Source of the DNA: Primula veris
Taxonomy: Eukaryota; Streptophyta; Magnoliopsida; Ericales; Primulaceae
DNA length: 64,000 bases
Direction of reading: 5' to 3'
NCBI GenBank assembly: GCA_963682055.1
Contig: OY821744.1
Coordinates: 9,278,835-9,342,834 of the forward strand
The notes below the pieces were generated by a model, which did no database searches, was not told the DNA's origin, and saw nothing but the letters and a program-made list of their open reading frames with translations. A program made the translations under genes and the position numbers. The first letter of the stretch is position 1. Every line of letters starts with the position of its first letter. Below are positions 1 through 11,811 of the stretch, in pieces.

Positions 1-2700
1 ACAATAATCTTTTTTTGAAAGAGATGTAAAATAGTATGGTAGTTGAATGTTTGATGCACTTTTGTTTATAAAAGGTTTCCTGTTCAAATATTATAACGTT
101 AGGCAAGAAGCTCGAATGAACAAAGTTCGTACGTACAACGTTCATACCAATATAGAGGATCCAAGGAACGAATTCACCGTGCCAGACCGTCAATAGCCAT
201 TTATCGAGGTCCATTTGCACATCTCAGGTGTGTTGTCTTCAACTGTTTATGGTCATTGGTGCTTTTATCATCTACAACCAGAACAATTTACCGATTTGAT
301 TAGTAATAGAAGCTTGAGTAAAAGTACTTGTAGGAGATCAGTGCTGAAATCTAGTGTGATGTTCATGAAAAAAGTAAAAATAAAAAGTAAAATGAAGATT
401 TTGACAATTCATCAGAGTTGTACATTGTCAACAAATGCTCAATGAGAGTTTGATCCCCGTTGATCAAGGACACTATCTTTCTATCAGTCAAAGAGTGTCT
501 GAACTATTTTGATCAATTTTTGGTACGGTGTCTGTCAACTGTTACTGTACCAGAATAATCTTCCACAGGGCCACAAACATTGTTCACGACTCACGAAACT
601 TGTTTGTTAGTTAACCATGTTAAAACCTGAGTTAAGACTTTGCATGTGATGTTTGCGTTTTTTTATATGGTTGGAAACAGCTGCCTAATTGGCAATCTAG
701 CAGTTAGCATAGACTGCAAAGACAAATCTCGGCGTCTTGGTAATTACCAAAATTCTTGTTTCACGATTTAATCGGTCTAAATTATTACCACTATCATATG
801 CATATAATATTTCACGAATTAAGATACCAATGGAAGGCTTCTATAATAAGGGCAAGCATTCAAAATCTTGTTGAAACTTGATATCAAAGAGCAATATTGC
901 TGCTAAATACATCAGACCTTGAATACTTGTGTAGCAGTCACTTTAAAGTTTAACGGATGAGAAGCCCATTTTGAGGGAAAAAAACAAAAATAGAACTGGT
1001 ATAAGAAAAAACTTGCAAGTAATATAGATCTTATTGAAGGCTACAATGTCACAGCTCTGAACATACTCGTTAATGGGTTCAACAGTGAGCCGCTCTTCAA
1101 TCAGATCGTCTACTGTAACGAAGTCGTCAACAGTGAGCCGCTCTTCACTGAGCCTTGTTGGAGCTCATGATCTTGCCAACAATATGTTTAGTTTCTTTTC
1201 TCACCGGTTAGCTCAGTGAAGCCTTGCTGGAGCTCAAACAAGGCTCATTTGGTTACATTAATGTTTATGATCTTCAATGGAGAGGGAAAGGAGATCGCAG
1301 GGAGAGAGAGAGCAGTTAACAGGAGGGAAAGTACTCTCTGTCTAGAAAGAGAAAGAAAAAAAAGAAAGTGAAACAAAATAGGATGCGTTATTCTTTTTGA
1401 TACAGCAGTTGAGCATGGGAAAAAACATGTGTACGCTAGATTGGCTCTTCAGAGGTGCCAAGACGGTAGTGTGCAATATCAGAAGACGCACAACCTTAAC
1501 AAATGAATTTTTTTAACAACAAAACTTGTTGCCGTTGGTTATGGAATAAAGAAGTTGCAGGTCATGATGACCATTGTTGACGACTTCGTTTCAGTCGACG
1601 ATCTGACTGAAGAGTGGCTCACAGTTGAATCCATTAACGAGTATGTTCAGATCTGTGACATTGTAGCCTTCGATAAGATCTATATTACTTGCAAGTTTTT
1701 TCTTATACCAGTTCTATTTTTGTTTTTTTTTCTCAAAATGGGCTTCTCATCCGTTAAACTTTAAAGCGACTGCTACACAAGAATTCAAGGTTTGATGTAT
1801 TTAGCAGCAATATTGCTCTTTGATATCAAGTTTCAACAAGATTTTGAATGCTTGCTCTTATTAGAGAAGCCTTCCATTGGTATCGTAATTCGTGAACTAT
1901 TCTATGCATATGATAGTGGTAATATTTTAGACCGACTAAATCGTGAAACAAGAATTTTGGTAATTACCAAAAAGCCGAGATTTGTCTTTGCAGTCTATGC
2001 TAACTGCTAGATTGCCAATTAGGCAGCTGTTTCCAACCATATAAAAAAACGCGAACATCAGATGCAAAGTCTTGCCATAACCTGGAAAAAGGATTAGCAG
2101 AAATCTTAACTCAGATTTTAACATGGTTAACTAACAAACAAGTTTCGTGAGTCGTGAACATTGTTTGTGGCCCTGTGGAAGATTATTCTCCTACAGTAAC
2201 AGATGACAGACACCGTACCTCAAATTGATCAAAATAGTTCAGACACTCTTTGACTGATAGAGAGATAGTGTCCTTGATCAACGGGGATCAAACTCTCATT
2301 GAGCATTTGTTGACAATGTACGACTCTGATGAATTGTCAAAATCTCACAAGATTTCAGCACTGATCTCCTACAAGTACTTTTACTCAAGCTTCTACTACT
2401 AATCAATTCGGTAAATTGTTCTGGTTGTAGTTGATAAAAGCACCAATGACCATAAACAGTTGAAGACAACACACCTGAGATGTGCAAATGGACCTCTATA
2501 AATGGCTATTGACGGTCGGGCACGGTGAATTCGTTCCTTGGATCCTCTATATTGGTATGAACGTTGTACGTATGAACTTTGTTCATTGGAGCTTCTTGCC
2601 TAAAGTTATAATATTTGAACAGGAAACCTTTTATAAACAAAAGTGCATCAAACATTCAACTACCATACTATTTTACATCTCTTTCAAAAAAAGAATATTG
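1..2700. repeat. 2.7-kb imperfect inverted repeat (two ~1.1-kb arms, ~450-bp spacer)
   Basis: The left arm (about 1-1,125) is the reverse complement of the right arm (about 1,575-2,700). For example, the block around GGATCCAAGGAACGAATTC at 158-176 returns inverted near 2,526-2,545, and the segment at 960-1,120 returns inverted at 1,580-1,765. The arms are the same family as the arms of the 6,608-11,562 element, so this looks like two truncated elements joined head to head near 1,140-1,165. Short ORFs of 60-88 codons recur in every arm copy, but they match no family I know and are interrupted differently from copy to copy. I therefore do not call them genes. A transcript across this region could fold into a long hairpin. 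Confidence 0.8.
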
Positions 2701-3250
2701 TACTACTGTATTACATATTTAGGCAATGCAATAACTACAAACCCTTAACTTAGGAGGGAAAAGTGGATTAGGGGGATATAATTAAGTGTGTTTGCTAAAT
2801 TATAAATTTGTTAAAAAATTAATTTAATGCAATCGCATTTAATTTGCAGACACCGTCGAATATTTTGAATATCCGCATTCAATCGAAGTCTGATTCTGGA
2901 CTAAACTCGAAAATATTCTGATCACCTTTGACTACCTACTATAATCTAATCGTACCAATTTTCCATTTTATCAATGTTCCGTTAACTACATTATTAAGTT
3001 TTGGATAATCCGCATTCAATCGAAATCTGATTCTAGACTAAATTCGAAAATATCCTGATCACCTTTGACTACCTACTATAATCTAATCGTAACAATTTTC
3101 CATTTTATCGAGGTTCCATTAACCACATTATTAAATTTTCTTAAATTAAACTTATCCGATTTACGAATGTGCTGCAATTGGTAGTCTATATATATCTCCT
3201 TTTCTTTTCTTTTAGTTTCATACAGACAGTCATTTCAAATATATCGAGCC

Positions 3251-3536
3251 ATTAATAGAGCAGAGTCTTCAAAAAACATCAAGAAGCGGAAAGGGAGCGA
3301 AGATTCCGAAAAGTATTTGAAAAATGTTGTCTTAGATCTACCTGCGCAAGTTTATCCTGCTAAAAAGTTGCGAATTCCAAAAAAAGCCAAGCCAGCACAA
3401 ATCTGATGTTGGAGCATCAAGTTCGGGGAGAATAAGCCTATTGGTTCTGAACGAACCCCGACCATTCGATCTGAATGTTCCCCAACCATTCGATCTGAAC
3501 GAACCCGTATCTCCTAACGGTGATCAAGTTTATTAG
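3251..3536 (+). pseudogene. Broken copy 1 of small Lys-rich DLNEP protein family
   Basis: This segment aligns base for base with the intact copy at 9,205-9,510. The ATG is replaced by ATT at 3,251. About 20 bases are missing after the KKAKPA codons near 3,395, which shifts the frame. The 3' part encoding the PFDLNEP tail and the TAG at 3,534-3,536 are preserved out of frame. The promoter-like TATATATATCTCC block and CT-rich leader also remain upstream (about 3,185-3,215). It is a decayed paralogue within the duplicated cluster. Confidence 0.75.
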
Positions 3537-4596
3537 TCGCTATGTTCGGATACATCTAAATAGGTGATTCCAGTTATTTTTTGTTCATGTTGTGTTGTGA
3601 AAAGTCGCTATGGCTTTGACTGTTTTCTCTTTTTATTTGATAAGAATTTTTGTTATGTCGAAAAACTATCGATAAGGTTACTGCGGACAATTTTAATTAA
3701 AAATCTAAGAATTTTCGTTACATGTTTTACTCCTTGAGTTTAAGGTTAATCAATTTTAGTTTCCGCTGCCATGATTATTTGCTTTTCTTCATTTTTATTT
3801 TGGTATTCTTCAAATGGTTTATGTACAGGAAGAATATAACTCTATAAGAATACATATTTTTTAGTTTCTTTAATTGCTAATTTTTTTAACAAATATATTG
3901 AGTTAAAAAAGTAAGTGGACACGAAATAGGACAAAGACATGAAACAGAGGATTCGGACTCCTCATTTGTACCCCAGCCTTATATTTAACAACTCGCTTCG
4001 TAAATTTATAAATTTTTAAAATATAATCATTACCATTTTTTTTTTTGGCATAATATTTGAACAGGAAACCTTTTAGAAAGAAAAGTTTCATCAAACATTC
4101 AACTAGCACATTTGTTTCCATATAACATATTTAGGCAAGGCAATAACTATATACACTTAACTTAGCAGGCAAAAGTTAATTACATGGATTTAATTAAGTG
4201 TGGTTTGCTAAATTATAAAATGTAATACATGTATTCAGTATTCTCAATTTCTCGTGGAGTTACGTTCTTCCTGTACAAACCATTTAAAAAATTACCCAAA
4301 ATAAAAATGAAGAAAAGCAATTAATAATGATGGCAACGGAAATCTTAAAATGAAAGGAGTAAAACATGTAACATTAATCATTAGCTTTTTAGATAATATT
4401 GTCCGCAATAAACTTATCAATAGTTCTTAAACATAACAAAAAGACTTTTCAAATTAAAAGCGAAAACAGTCGACTTTTCACAACACAACATGAACAAGAA
4501 CATACCTGGAAACTTCTCATTTAGATGTAACGAAAGTTAGCGACTAACAAATTTGATCACCACCAGGAGATAGGGGATCTTTCAAGTCGGATGGTG
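3537..4596. repeat. Duplicated 3' and upstream flanks between small-ORF copies 1 and 2
   Basis: This contains no credible gene. The first ~260 bases are the 3' flank of copy 1. Around 4,049-4,230 there is a plus-strand piece of the upstream block that also precedes copies 3 and 4 (starting ATAATATTTGAACAGGAAAC). From about 4,260 to 4,596 the sequence is the reverse complement of the 3' flank, belonging to minus-strand copy 2. The mix shows repeated rearrangement inside the cluster. Confidence 0.6.
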
Positions 4597-4800
4597 TTAC
4601 ACTCCCTCACTTGCTGCTCCAACATCAGATTTCACTTCCGATTTGTTTTCGGAAGGTGGCTTGGCTTTTTCAGGAATTCGTAACTTTTCAATAGGATGGC
4701 CTTGCGCGGGAAGCGCTAAGACAACATTTTTCAAGTACCTTTCGGAATCTTCACTCGACTTCAGCTTCTGGTTGCCTTTTGAAGATTTTGCTCTATTCAT
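4597..4800 (-). pseudogene. Copy 2 of small Lys-rich protein family, truncated by frameshift
   Basis: A 67-residue ORF starting MNRAKSSKGNQK, clearly paralogous to copies 3 and 4. It keeps the Lys/Ser-rich start, the conserved core EDSERYLKNVVLALPAQG, the KLRIPEKAKPP segment and the SEVKSDVGA segment. Relative to copy 3 about 7 bases are missing after the GAA-S codons, so the frame ends at a premature stop and the normal C-terminus (still visible downstream towards 4,550) is not translated. It lies head to head with copy 3, sharing a ~725-bp intergenic region. It could still be expressed as a short protein. I recognise no domain. Confidence 0.55.
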
Positions 4801-5526
4801 GCTTGATATTTTTGAAATGTCTGTCCTATGAAACTAAAAGAATAGAAAAGGAGATATACTATATAGACTACTAATTGCAACACGTTCATGAATCGGACAA
4901 ATTTGATTCAAGAAAATTAAATAAATGGAATTAATGAAACATCAAAGAAAATGGAATTTTTTACAAATAAATGCAAGTGCAACGAACTATATTATAGTAG
5001 GTAGTCAAAGGTGATCAACACTCCGATTGAATGAGGATATCCAAAATATTTGACGGTGTATGCAAATTAAATGCATAATATTTGAACAGGAAACCTTTTA
5101 GTAAGAAAAAATCAATCAAACATTCAACTATCATATTTGTTTGCATACAACATATTTAGGCAAGGGAATAACCACATACCCTTAACTTAGGAGGCAAAAG
5201 TTAATTACATGGATTTAATTAAGTGTGGTTTGCTAAATTATAAAATGTAATACAATCACGTTTAATTTGCATACACGGTTAAATATTTTGGATATCTCAT
5301 TCATCGGAGTCTTGATTACCTTTGACTACCTACTATATTATGGCTTGGTTAGTTGTATTTATTCGTAAAAAAAATCCATTTCATTTGGTGTTTCATTAAT
5401 TACATTTATTAAATTTTCTTGAATAAAACTTATCCGATTCATGAACGTGTTGCAATTGGTAGTCTATACATATCTCCTTCTCTATTCTTTTAGTTTCATA
5501 GACAGTCAATTCAAAGATATCGAGAC
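4801..5526. promoter_or_regulatory. Divergent upstream region shared by small-ORF copies 2 and 3
   Basis: The two halves are largely inverted copies of each other. Each ends in the same leader: a TATA-like stretch (ACTATATAGACT inverted near 4,858-4,869 and CTATACATATC at 5,464-5,474), a CT-rich tract and then the start codon. The same TATA/CT leader precedes copies 1 and 4. This suggests a conserved core promoter, though no transcript data are available. Motif assignment is by eye. Confidence 0.4.
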
Positions 5527-5790
5527 ATGAATAGAGCGGGATCTTCAAAAGGCAACAAGAAGCGGAAAAATAATGAAGATTCCGAAAGGTACTTGAAAAA
5601 TGTTGTCTTACCTCTTCCCGCGCAAGGTTATCCTATTGAAAAGTTACGACTTCCTGAAAAAGCCAAGCCACCTTCCGAAAACAAATCGGAAGTGAAATCT
5701 GATGTTGGAACAGCAAGTTCAGGGAGCGTAACAGTAACACCATCCGACCTGAAGGATCCCCCATCTCCTAATGCCGATCAAGCTTGTTAG
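5527..5790 (+). CDS. Small Lys-rich protein, copy 3 (87 aa, unknown function)
   Basis: An intact 87-codon ORF starting MNRAGSSKGNKKRK. Visible parts are a basic, Ser-rich N-terminus (residues 1-20) that could serve as a nuclear localisation signal, a conserved core EDSERYLKNVVLPLPAQG (about 19-36), a second basic patch KLRLPEKAKPP (about 39-49) and a variable Ser/Thr/Pro-rich tail. In this copy the DLNEP motif of copy 4 is replaced by SDLKDPPSPN. There is no signal peptide, membrane segment or known domain. The start is supported because all copies share it directly after the same TATA/CT leader. Preservation of the frame while two siblings are broken hints at recent origin or weak constraint. 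I do not recognise the family and assign no function. Confidence 0.5.
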   Translation: MNRAGSSKGNKKRKNNEDSERYLKNVVLPLPAQGYPIEKLRLPEKAKPPSENKSEVKSDVGTASSGSVTVTPSDLKDPPSPNADQAC

Positions 5791-6607
5791 TCGAAACGTT
5801 CCGATACATCTAAATGGGAGATTCTAGTTATGTTTTTGTTGATGTTGTGTTGTGAAAAACCGCTATGGCTGTGACTGTTTTCTCATTTAATTTGATAAGT
5901 CTTTTTGTTAGGTCGGAAAACTTTTGATTAGTTCTATAATTGTGGACAATTTATTCAAGAAGCTAATGATTTATGTTATACTATGGTTTACTCCTTGGAT
6001 TTAAGATTAATATCCTTTAGTTTCCATAGCCATGATTATTTGTTTTTCTTTATTTTTATTTTGAGAAATTTTTCAAATGAAAAAGAAAACTTCTTGTTTG
6101 CCAAATCTTGTTGATTCAAGCCTGGGAAAATACTGTTCCGCCATGTTTCTTAACTCAAATTAGTCGCTAGATTCATCGGCTATTACTAAACATGTTATGT
6201 AGCATAAACACGTAATCGTGTCCGACACGACACATAATGAAAGACAATTTTTTGAGTACACAAGAATTCATTACCTAGGTTATATTATTTATATATATTT
6301 GACTTATCAACACAATAAAATTTTATAGATATATTAATTGAAACACCGACAATTTAGTAATAAATATGTTTCAAATCCGAACATTTTTTTAATATTTTAG
6401 ATACAACTGTAAAAGTTACTTTTTATAGTGCAATATGTGTTTTTCGTGTCTTTAGAGTGTCCACGCTATTTCACAACTTTTCAAGCCGTGACTGTAAAAT
6501 TGTTCACGCGGTCAACAAATCAATAATTTAAATACACGAAAATTTAAATATCCAACCTCCACAAATCAATAATTTAAATAGACAAGAATTTAAATGTCCA
6601 ACCCGTC
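5791..6607. other. Intergenic, copy-3 3' flank then unique AT-rich DNA
   Basis: The first ~290 bases are the 3' flank that also follows copies 1 and 4 (shared TTGTGTTGTGAAAA block). From about 6,090 to 6,607 I see no ORF, RNA gene or repeat of note. Confidence 0.5.
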
Positions 6608-9600
6608 AAATCTCAGCTTTTTTTAACTAGTCATTCGATAATTTGAAGTTACTGTAGTTTAGAAACAACAGACTAAGCAATTCGAGCTCAAAAGCTGCAA
6701 ACTACTCAGAATCTTTTTCCCATTCGGAGAGATCAGCGGTTTCAACCTTCTTTATTAGTAAAAGATTTACTTGGGGAGATTTCCGCTAATACTAGTATAG
6801 GATCATTATCTTAATCCGCTTAATTTTACAGGAAGAGAAGAAATAGTTTTGGGATTAAAGTATCTCACACCTGTTCTATTTTCGTACATAGTTAAGAATC
6901 AGTCAACTTCATCAAAACTTGATTGATATGCAGTGCACAAACTTGCAAAATGAAAATATCGGGTCCTAACAATTCATTGCTGTCATGACTCTGCCATTCT
7001 GGAAATTCAGCGGCAGGCCGATAACCTTCCTAGAACCTTCCATAAAATACGTATCACTTTGGCAAAACATTTCCACCAAAAGCCTCATGATCTTGCCAAC
7101 AATATGTTTAGTTTCTTTTCGCACCCGTTAGCTCAGTGAAGCTTTGCTGGAGCTCAAACAAGGCTCATTTGGTTACATTAATGTTTATGATCTTCAATGG
7201 AGAGGGAAAGGAGATCGCAGGGAGAGAGAGAGCAGTTAACAGGAGGGAAAGTACTCTCTGTCTAGAAAGAGAAAGAAAAAAAAGAAAGTGAAACAAAATA
7301 GGATGCGTTATCCTTTTTGATACAGCAGTTGAGCATGGGAAAAAACATGTGTACGCTAGATTGGCTCTTCAGAGGTGCCAAGACGGTAGTGTGCAATATC
7401 AGAAGACGCACAACCTTAACAAATGAATTTTTTTAACAACAAAACTTGTTGCCGTTGGTTATGGAATAAAGAAGTTGCAGGTCATGATGACCATTGTTGA
7501 CGACTTCGTTTCAGTCGACGATCTGATTGAAGAGTGGCTCACAGTTGAATCCATTAACGAGTATGTTCAGATCTGTGGCATTGTAGCCTTCGATAAGATC
7601 TATATTACTTGCAAGTTTTTTCTTATACCAGTTCTATTTTTGTTTTTTTTTCTCAAAATGGGCTTCTCATCCGTTAAACTTTAAAGCGACTGCTACACAA
7701 GTATTCAAGGTTTGATGTATTTAGCAAGCAATATTGCTCTTTGATATCAAGTTTCAACAAGATTTTGAATGCTTGCTCTTATTATAGAAGCCTTCCATTG
7801 GTATCGTAATTCGTGAACTATTCTATGCATATGATAGTGGTAATAATTTAGACCGATTAAATCGTGAAACAAGAATTTTGGTAATTACCAAGACGCCCAG
7901 ATTTGTCTTTGCAATCTATGCTAACTGCTAGATTGCCAATTAGGCAGCTGTTTCCAACCATATAAAAAAACACAAACATCAGATGCAAAGTCTTGCCATA
8001 ACCTGGAAAAAGGACTAGCAGAAATGTTAACTCAAGTTTTAACATGGTTAACTAACAAACAAGTTTCGTGAGTCGTGAACATTGTTTGTGGCCCTGTGGA
8101 AGATTATTCTCATACAGTAACAGTTGACAGACACCATACCTCAAATTGATCAAAATAGTTCAGACACTCTTTAACTGATAGAGAGATAGCGCCCTTGATC
8201 AGCGGGGATCAAACATTGAGCATTTGTTAACAATGTACGACTATGATGAATTGTCAAAATCTAACTTTTTCTTTTTATTTTTACTTTTTTCATGAACATC
8301 ACACAAGATTTCAGCACTGATCTCCTACAAGTACTTTTACTCAAGCTTCTACTACTAATCAATTCGGTAAATTGTTCTGGCTGTAGATGATAAAAGCACC
8401 AATGACCATAAACAGTTGAAGACAGCACACCTGAGATGTGCAAATGGACCTCGATAAATGGCTATTGACGGTCTGGCACGGTGAATTCGTTCCTTGGATC
8501 CTCTATATTGGTATGAACGTTGTACGTACGAACTTTGTTCATTCGAGCTTCTTGCCTAAAGTTATAATATTTGAACAGGAAACCTTTTATAAACAAAAGT
8601 GCATCAAGCATTCAACTATCATACTATTTTACATCTCTTTCAAAAAAAGAATATTGTACTACTGTATTACATATTTAGGCAATGCAATAACTACATACCC
8701 TTAACTTGGGAGGCAAAAGTGGATTAGGGGGATATAATTAAGTGTATTTGCTAAATTATAAAAATGTTAAAAAATTAATTTAATACAATCGTATTTAATT
8801 TGCATACACCGTCGAATATTTTGGATATCCACATTCAATCGAAGTCTGATTCTAGTCTAAATTCGAAAATATCCTGATCACCTTTGACTATCTACTATAA
8901 TCTAATTGTAGCAATTTTCCATTTTTCGATGTTCCACTAACTACATTATTAAATTTTGGATATCCGCATTCAATCAAAATCTGATTCTGGACTAAACTCG
9001 AAAATATCCTGATCACCTTTGACTACCAACTATAATCTAATCGTAACAATTTTCCATTTTAACGATTTTCCATTAACTACATTATTAAATTTTCTTAAAT
9101 TAAACTTATCCGATTTTCGAATGTGCTGCAATTGGTAGTCTATATATACCCCCTTTTCTTTTCTTTTAGTTTCATACAGACAGTCATTTCAAAGATATCG
9201 AGCCATGAATAGAGCAGAGTCTTCAAAAAGCAACAAGAAGCAGACAGCGAGCGAAGATTCCGAAAAGTACTTGAAAAATGTTGTCTTAGCTCTACCTGCG
9301 CAAGTTTATCCTGCTAAAAAGTTGCGAATTCCAAAAAAAGCCAAGCCAGTACCTGAAATCAAATCGGAAGTGAAATCTGATGTTGGAGCATCAAGTTCGG
9401 GGAGAGTAAGACCATTGGTTCCGAACGAACCCCGACCATTCAATCTGAACATTCCCCAACCATTCGATCTGAACGAACCCGTATCTCCTAACGGTGATCA
9501 AGTTTATTAGTCGCTATGTTCTAATACATCTAAGTGGGTTATTCTGGTTATGTTTTTGTTCATGTTGTGTTGTGAAAAGTCGCTATGGCTTTGACTGTTT

Positions 9601-11562
9601 TCTCTTTTAATTTGATAAGTATTTCTGTTATGTCGAAAAACTATCTACAAGGTTACTGCGGACAATTTTATTTCAGAATCTAAGAATTTTTGTTACATGT
9701 TTTACTCCTTGATTTTAAGGTTAATCAATTTTAGTTTCCGCTAACACACTTAATTATAGTTTCAAGGAACGAATTTACCGTGCCAGACCGTCAATAGCCA
9801 TTTATCGAGGTCCATTTGCACATCTCAGGTGTGTTGTCTTCAACTGTTTATGGTCATTGGTGCTTTTATCATCTACAACTAGAACAATTTACCGAATTGA
9901 TTAGTAGTAGAAGCTTGAGTAAAAGTACTTGTAGGAGATCAGTGCTGAAATCTTGTGTGATGTTCATGAAAAAAGTAAAAATAAAAAGTAAAATGAAGAT
10001 TTTGACAATTCATCAGAGTCGTGCATTGTCAACAAATGCTCAATAAGAGTTTGATCCCCGTTGATCAAGGACACTATCTCTCTATCAGTCAAAGAGTGTC
10101 CGAACTATTTTTATCAATTTGAGGTATGGTGTCTGTCAACTGTTACTGTATGAGAATAATCTTCCTCAGGGCCACAAACAATGTTCACGACTCAAGAAAC
10201 TTGTTTGTTAGTTAACCATGTTAAAACCTGAGTTAAGATTTCTGCTAGTCCTTTTTCCAGGTTATGGCAAGACTTCGCATCTGGTGTTTGCGTTTTTTTA
10301 TATGGTTCGAAACAGCTGCCTAATTGGCAATCTAGCAGTTAGCATAGATTGCCGAGACAGATCCCGGCTTTTTAGTAATTACCAAAATTCTTGTTTCACG
10401 ATTTAATCGGTCTAAAATATTACCACTATCATATGCATAGAATAGTTCACGAATTACGATACCAATGGAAGGCTTCTATAATAAGAGCAAACATTCAAAA
10501 TCTTGTTGAAACTTGATATCAAAGAGCAATATTGCTGCTAAATACATCAAACCTTGAATACTTGTGTAGCAGTCGCTTTAAAGTTTAACGGATGAGAAGC
10601 CTATTTTGAGAAAATAAAAATAAAAATCTGAACATACTCGTTAATGGGTTCAACAGTGAGCCGCTCTTCAATCAGATCGTTGACTGAAACGAAGTCGTCA
10701 ACAATGGTCATCATGATCTGCAACTTCTTTATTCCATAACCAACGGCAACAAGTTTTGTTCTTAAAAAAATTAATTTGTTAAGATAGTGCGTCTTCTGAT
10801 ATTGTACACTACCGTCTTGGCACCTCTGAAGAGCCAATCTAGCGTACACATGTTTTTTCCCATGCTCAACTGCTGTATCAAAAAGGATAACGCATCCTAT
10901 TTTGTTTCACTTTCTTTTTTTTCTCTCTTTCTAGACAGAGAGTACTTTCCCTCCTGTGAACTGCTCTCTCTCTCCCTGCGATCTCATTTCCCTCTCCTTT
11001 GAAGATCATAAACATTAATGTAACCAAAGGCTTCACTGAGCTAACCGGTGCGAAAAGAAACTAAACATATTGTTGGCAAGATCATGAGGCTTTTGGTGGA
11101 AATGTTTCACCAAAGTGATACGTATTTTTTGGAAGGTTCTAGGAAGGTTATCGGCCTGCCGCTGAATTTCCAAAATTTCAGTCATGACAGCAATGACTTG
11201 TTAGGACCCGATATTTTCATTTTGCAAGTTTGTGCACTGCATATCAATCAAGTTTTGATGAAGTTGACTGATTCTTAACTATGTACGAAAATAGAACAGG
11301 TGTGAGATACTTTAATCCCAAAACTATTTCTTCTCTTCCTGTAAAATTAAGCGAATTAAGATAATGATCCTATACTGGTATTAGCGGAAAGCTCCCCAAG
11401 TAAACCTTTTACTAATAAAGAAGGTTGAAACCGCTGATCTCTCCGAATGGGAAGAAGATTCTGAGTAGCTTGCAGCTTTTGAGCTCCAATTGCTTGGTCT
11501 CTTGTTTCTAAACTACAGTAACTTCAAATGATCGAATGACTAGTTAAAAAAAGCTGAGATTT
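6608..11562. mobile_element. Long-inverted-repeat element (~4.95 kb) enclosing small ORF copy 4
   Basis: The left arm (about 6,608-8,497) and right arm (about 9,765-11,562) are inverted copies of each other, about 1.9 and 1.8 kb. The outer ends share AATCTCAGCTTTTTTTAAC (left) and its reverse complement near 11,543-11,562. The inner ends meet at the block around CCAAGGAACGAA. The right arm lacks ~60 bases present in the left (near 10,610-10,640). The unique centre (8,498-9,764) holds the promoter block and ORF copy 4. Very long terminal inverted repeats around a small cargo gene are typical of foldback elements and some Mutator-like elements. However, I find no target-site duplication and no transposase, so a non-transposon palindromic duplication remains possible. 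Confidence 0.65.
9205..9510 (+). CDS. Small Lys-rich protein with PFDLNEP tail, copy 4 (101 aa, unknown function)
   Basis: An intact 101-codon ORF beginning MNRAESSKSNKK, the longest member of the local family. It has a basic Ser/Lys-rich N-terminus, the conserved core EDSEKYLKNVVLALPAQV (about residues 17-34), a basic patch KKLRIPKKAKP (about 38-48), an acidic-basic SEVKSDVG segment, and a tail with two related motifs, PFNLNIP and PFDLNEP (about 78-92). DLN-type motifs resemble EAR repression motifs that recruit TOPLESS co-repressors in plants. That is inference only. A TATA-like TATATATACC (9,141-9,150) and a CT-rich leader lie 35-60 bases upstream, and the ATG is the first in the leader. 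It sits exactly between the two arms of the long inverted repeat. I do not recognise the family. Confidence 0.5.
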   Translation: MNRAESSKSNKKQTASEDSEKYLKNVVLALPAQVYPAKKLRIPKKAKPVPEIKSEVKSDVGASSSGRVRPLVPNEPRPFNLNIPQPFDLNEPVSPNGDQVY

Positions 11563-11811
11563 TTTTATCTTTAATACTTTCTAAACCTAAAAACTAGCTG
11601 TTATAAGTGGTGAAATCACGATATCTAGGCCAACTTATTTACTAACGTGAATGCCTTGCAACAAACGAGAAGAGAAACCATCCATTTAGCTAAAATAAAA
11701 AAGAAATGAATGAAAGGAAGCAACATCATATAAAATCAAACATAATCCAACACAATTCTTTTCTCTTTTTCCCACTTCACCACATCACATTCTCTCTCAA
11801 AAGCACTCCCT

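Noticed and set aside
1555..1764. Recurrent 69-codon ORF (also 7,475-7,684) with MTIVDDFVSVDDL
   Set aside because: Lies in the arms of the inverted repeat. Flanking frames are broken and no domain is recognisable. Conservation is explained by recent duplication of the DNA.
2296..2487. Recurrent MHISGVLSSTVYGHWCFY ORF in every arm copy
   Set aside because: Present in all arms but with different ends. Read as repeat sequence rather than a gene, because no leader, family match or consistent stop is seen.
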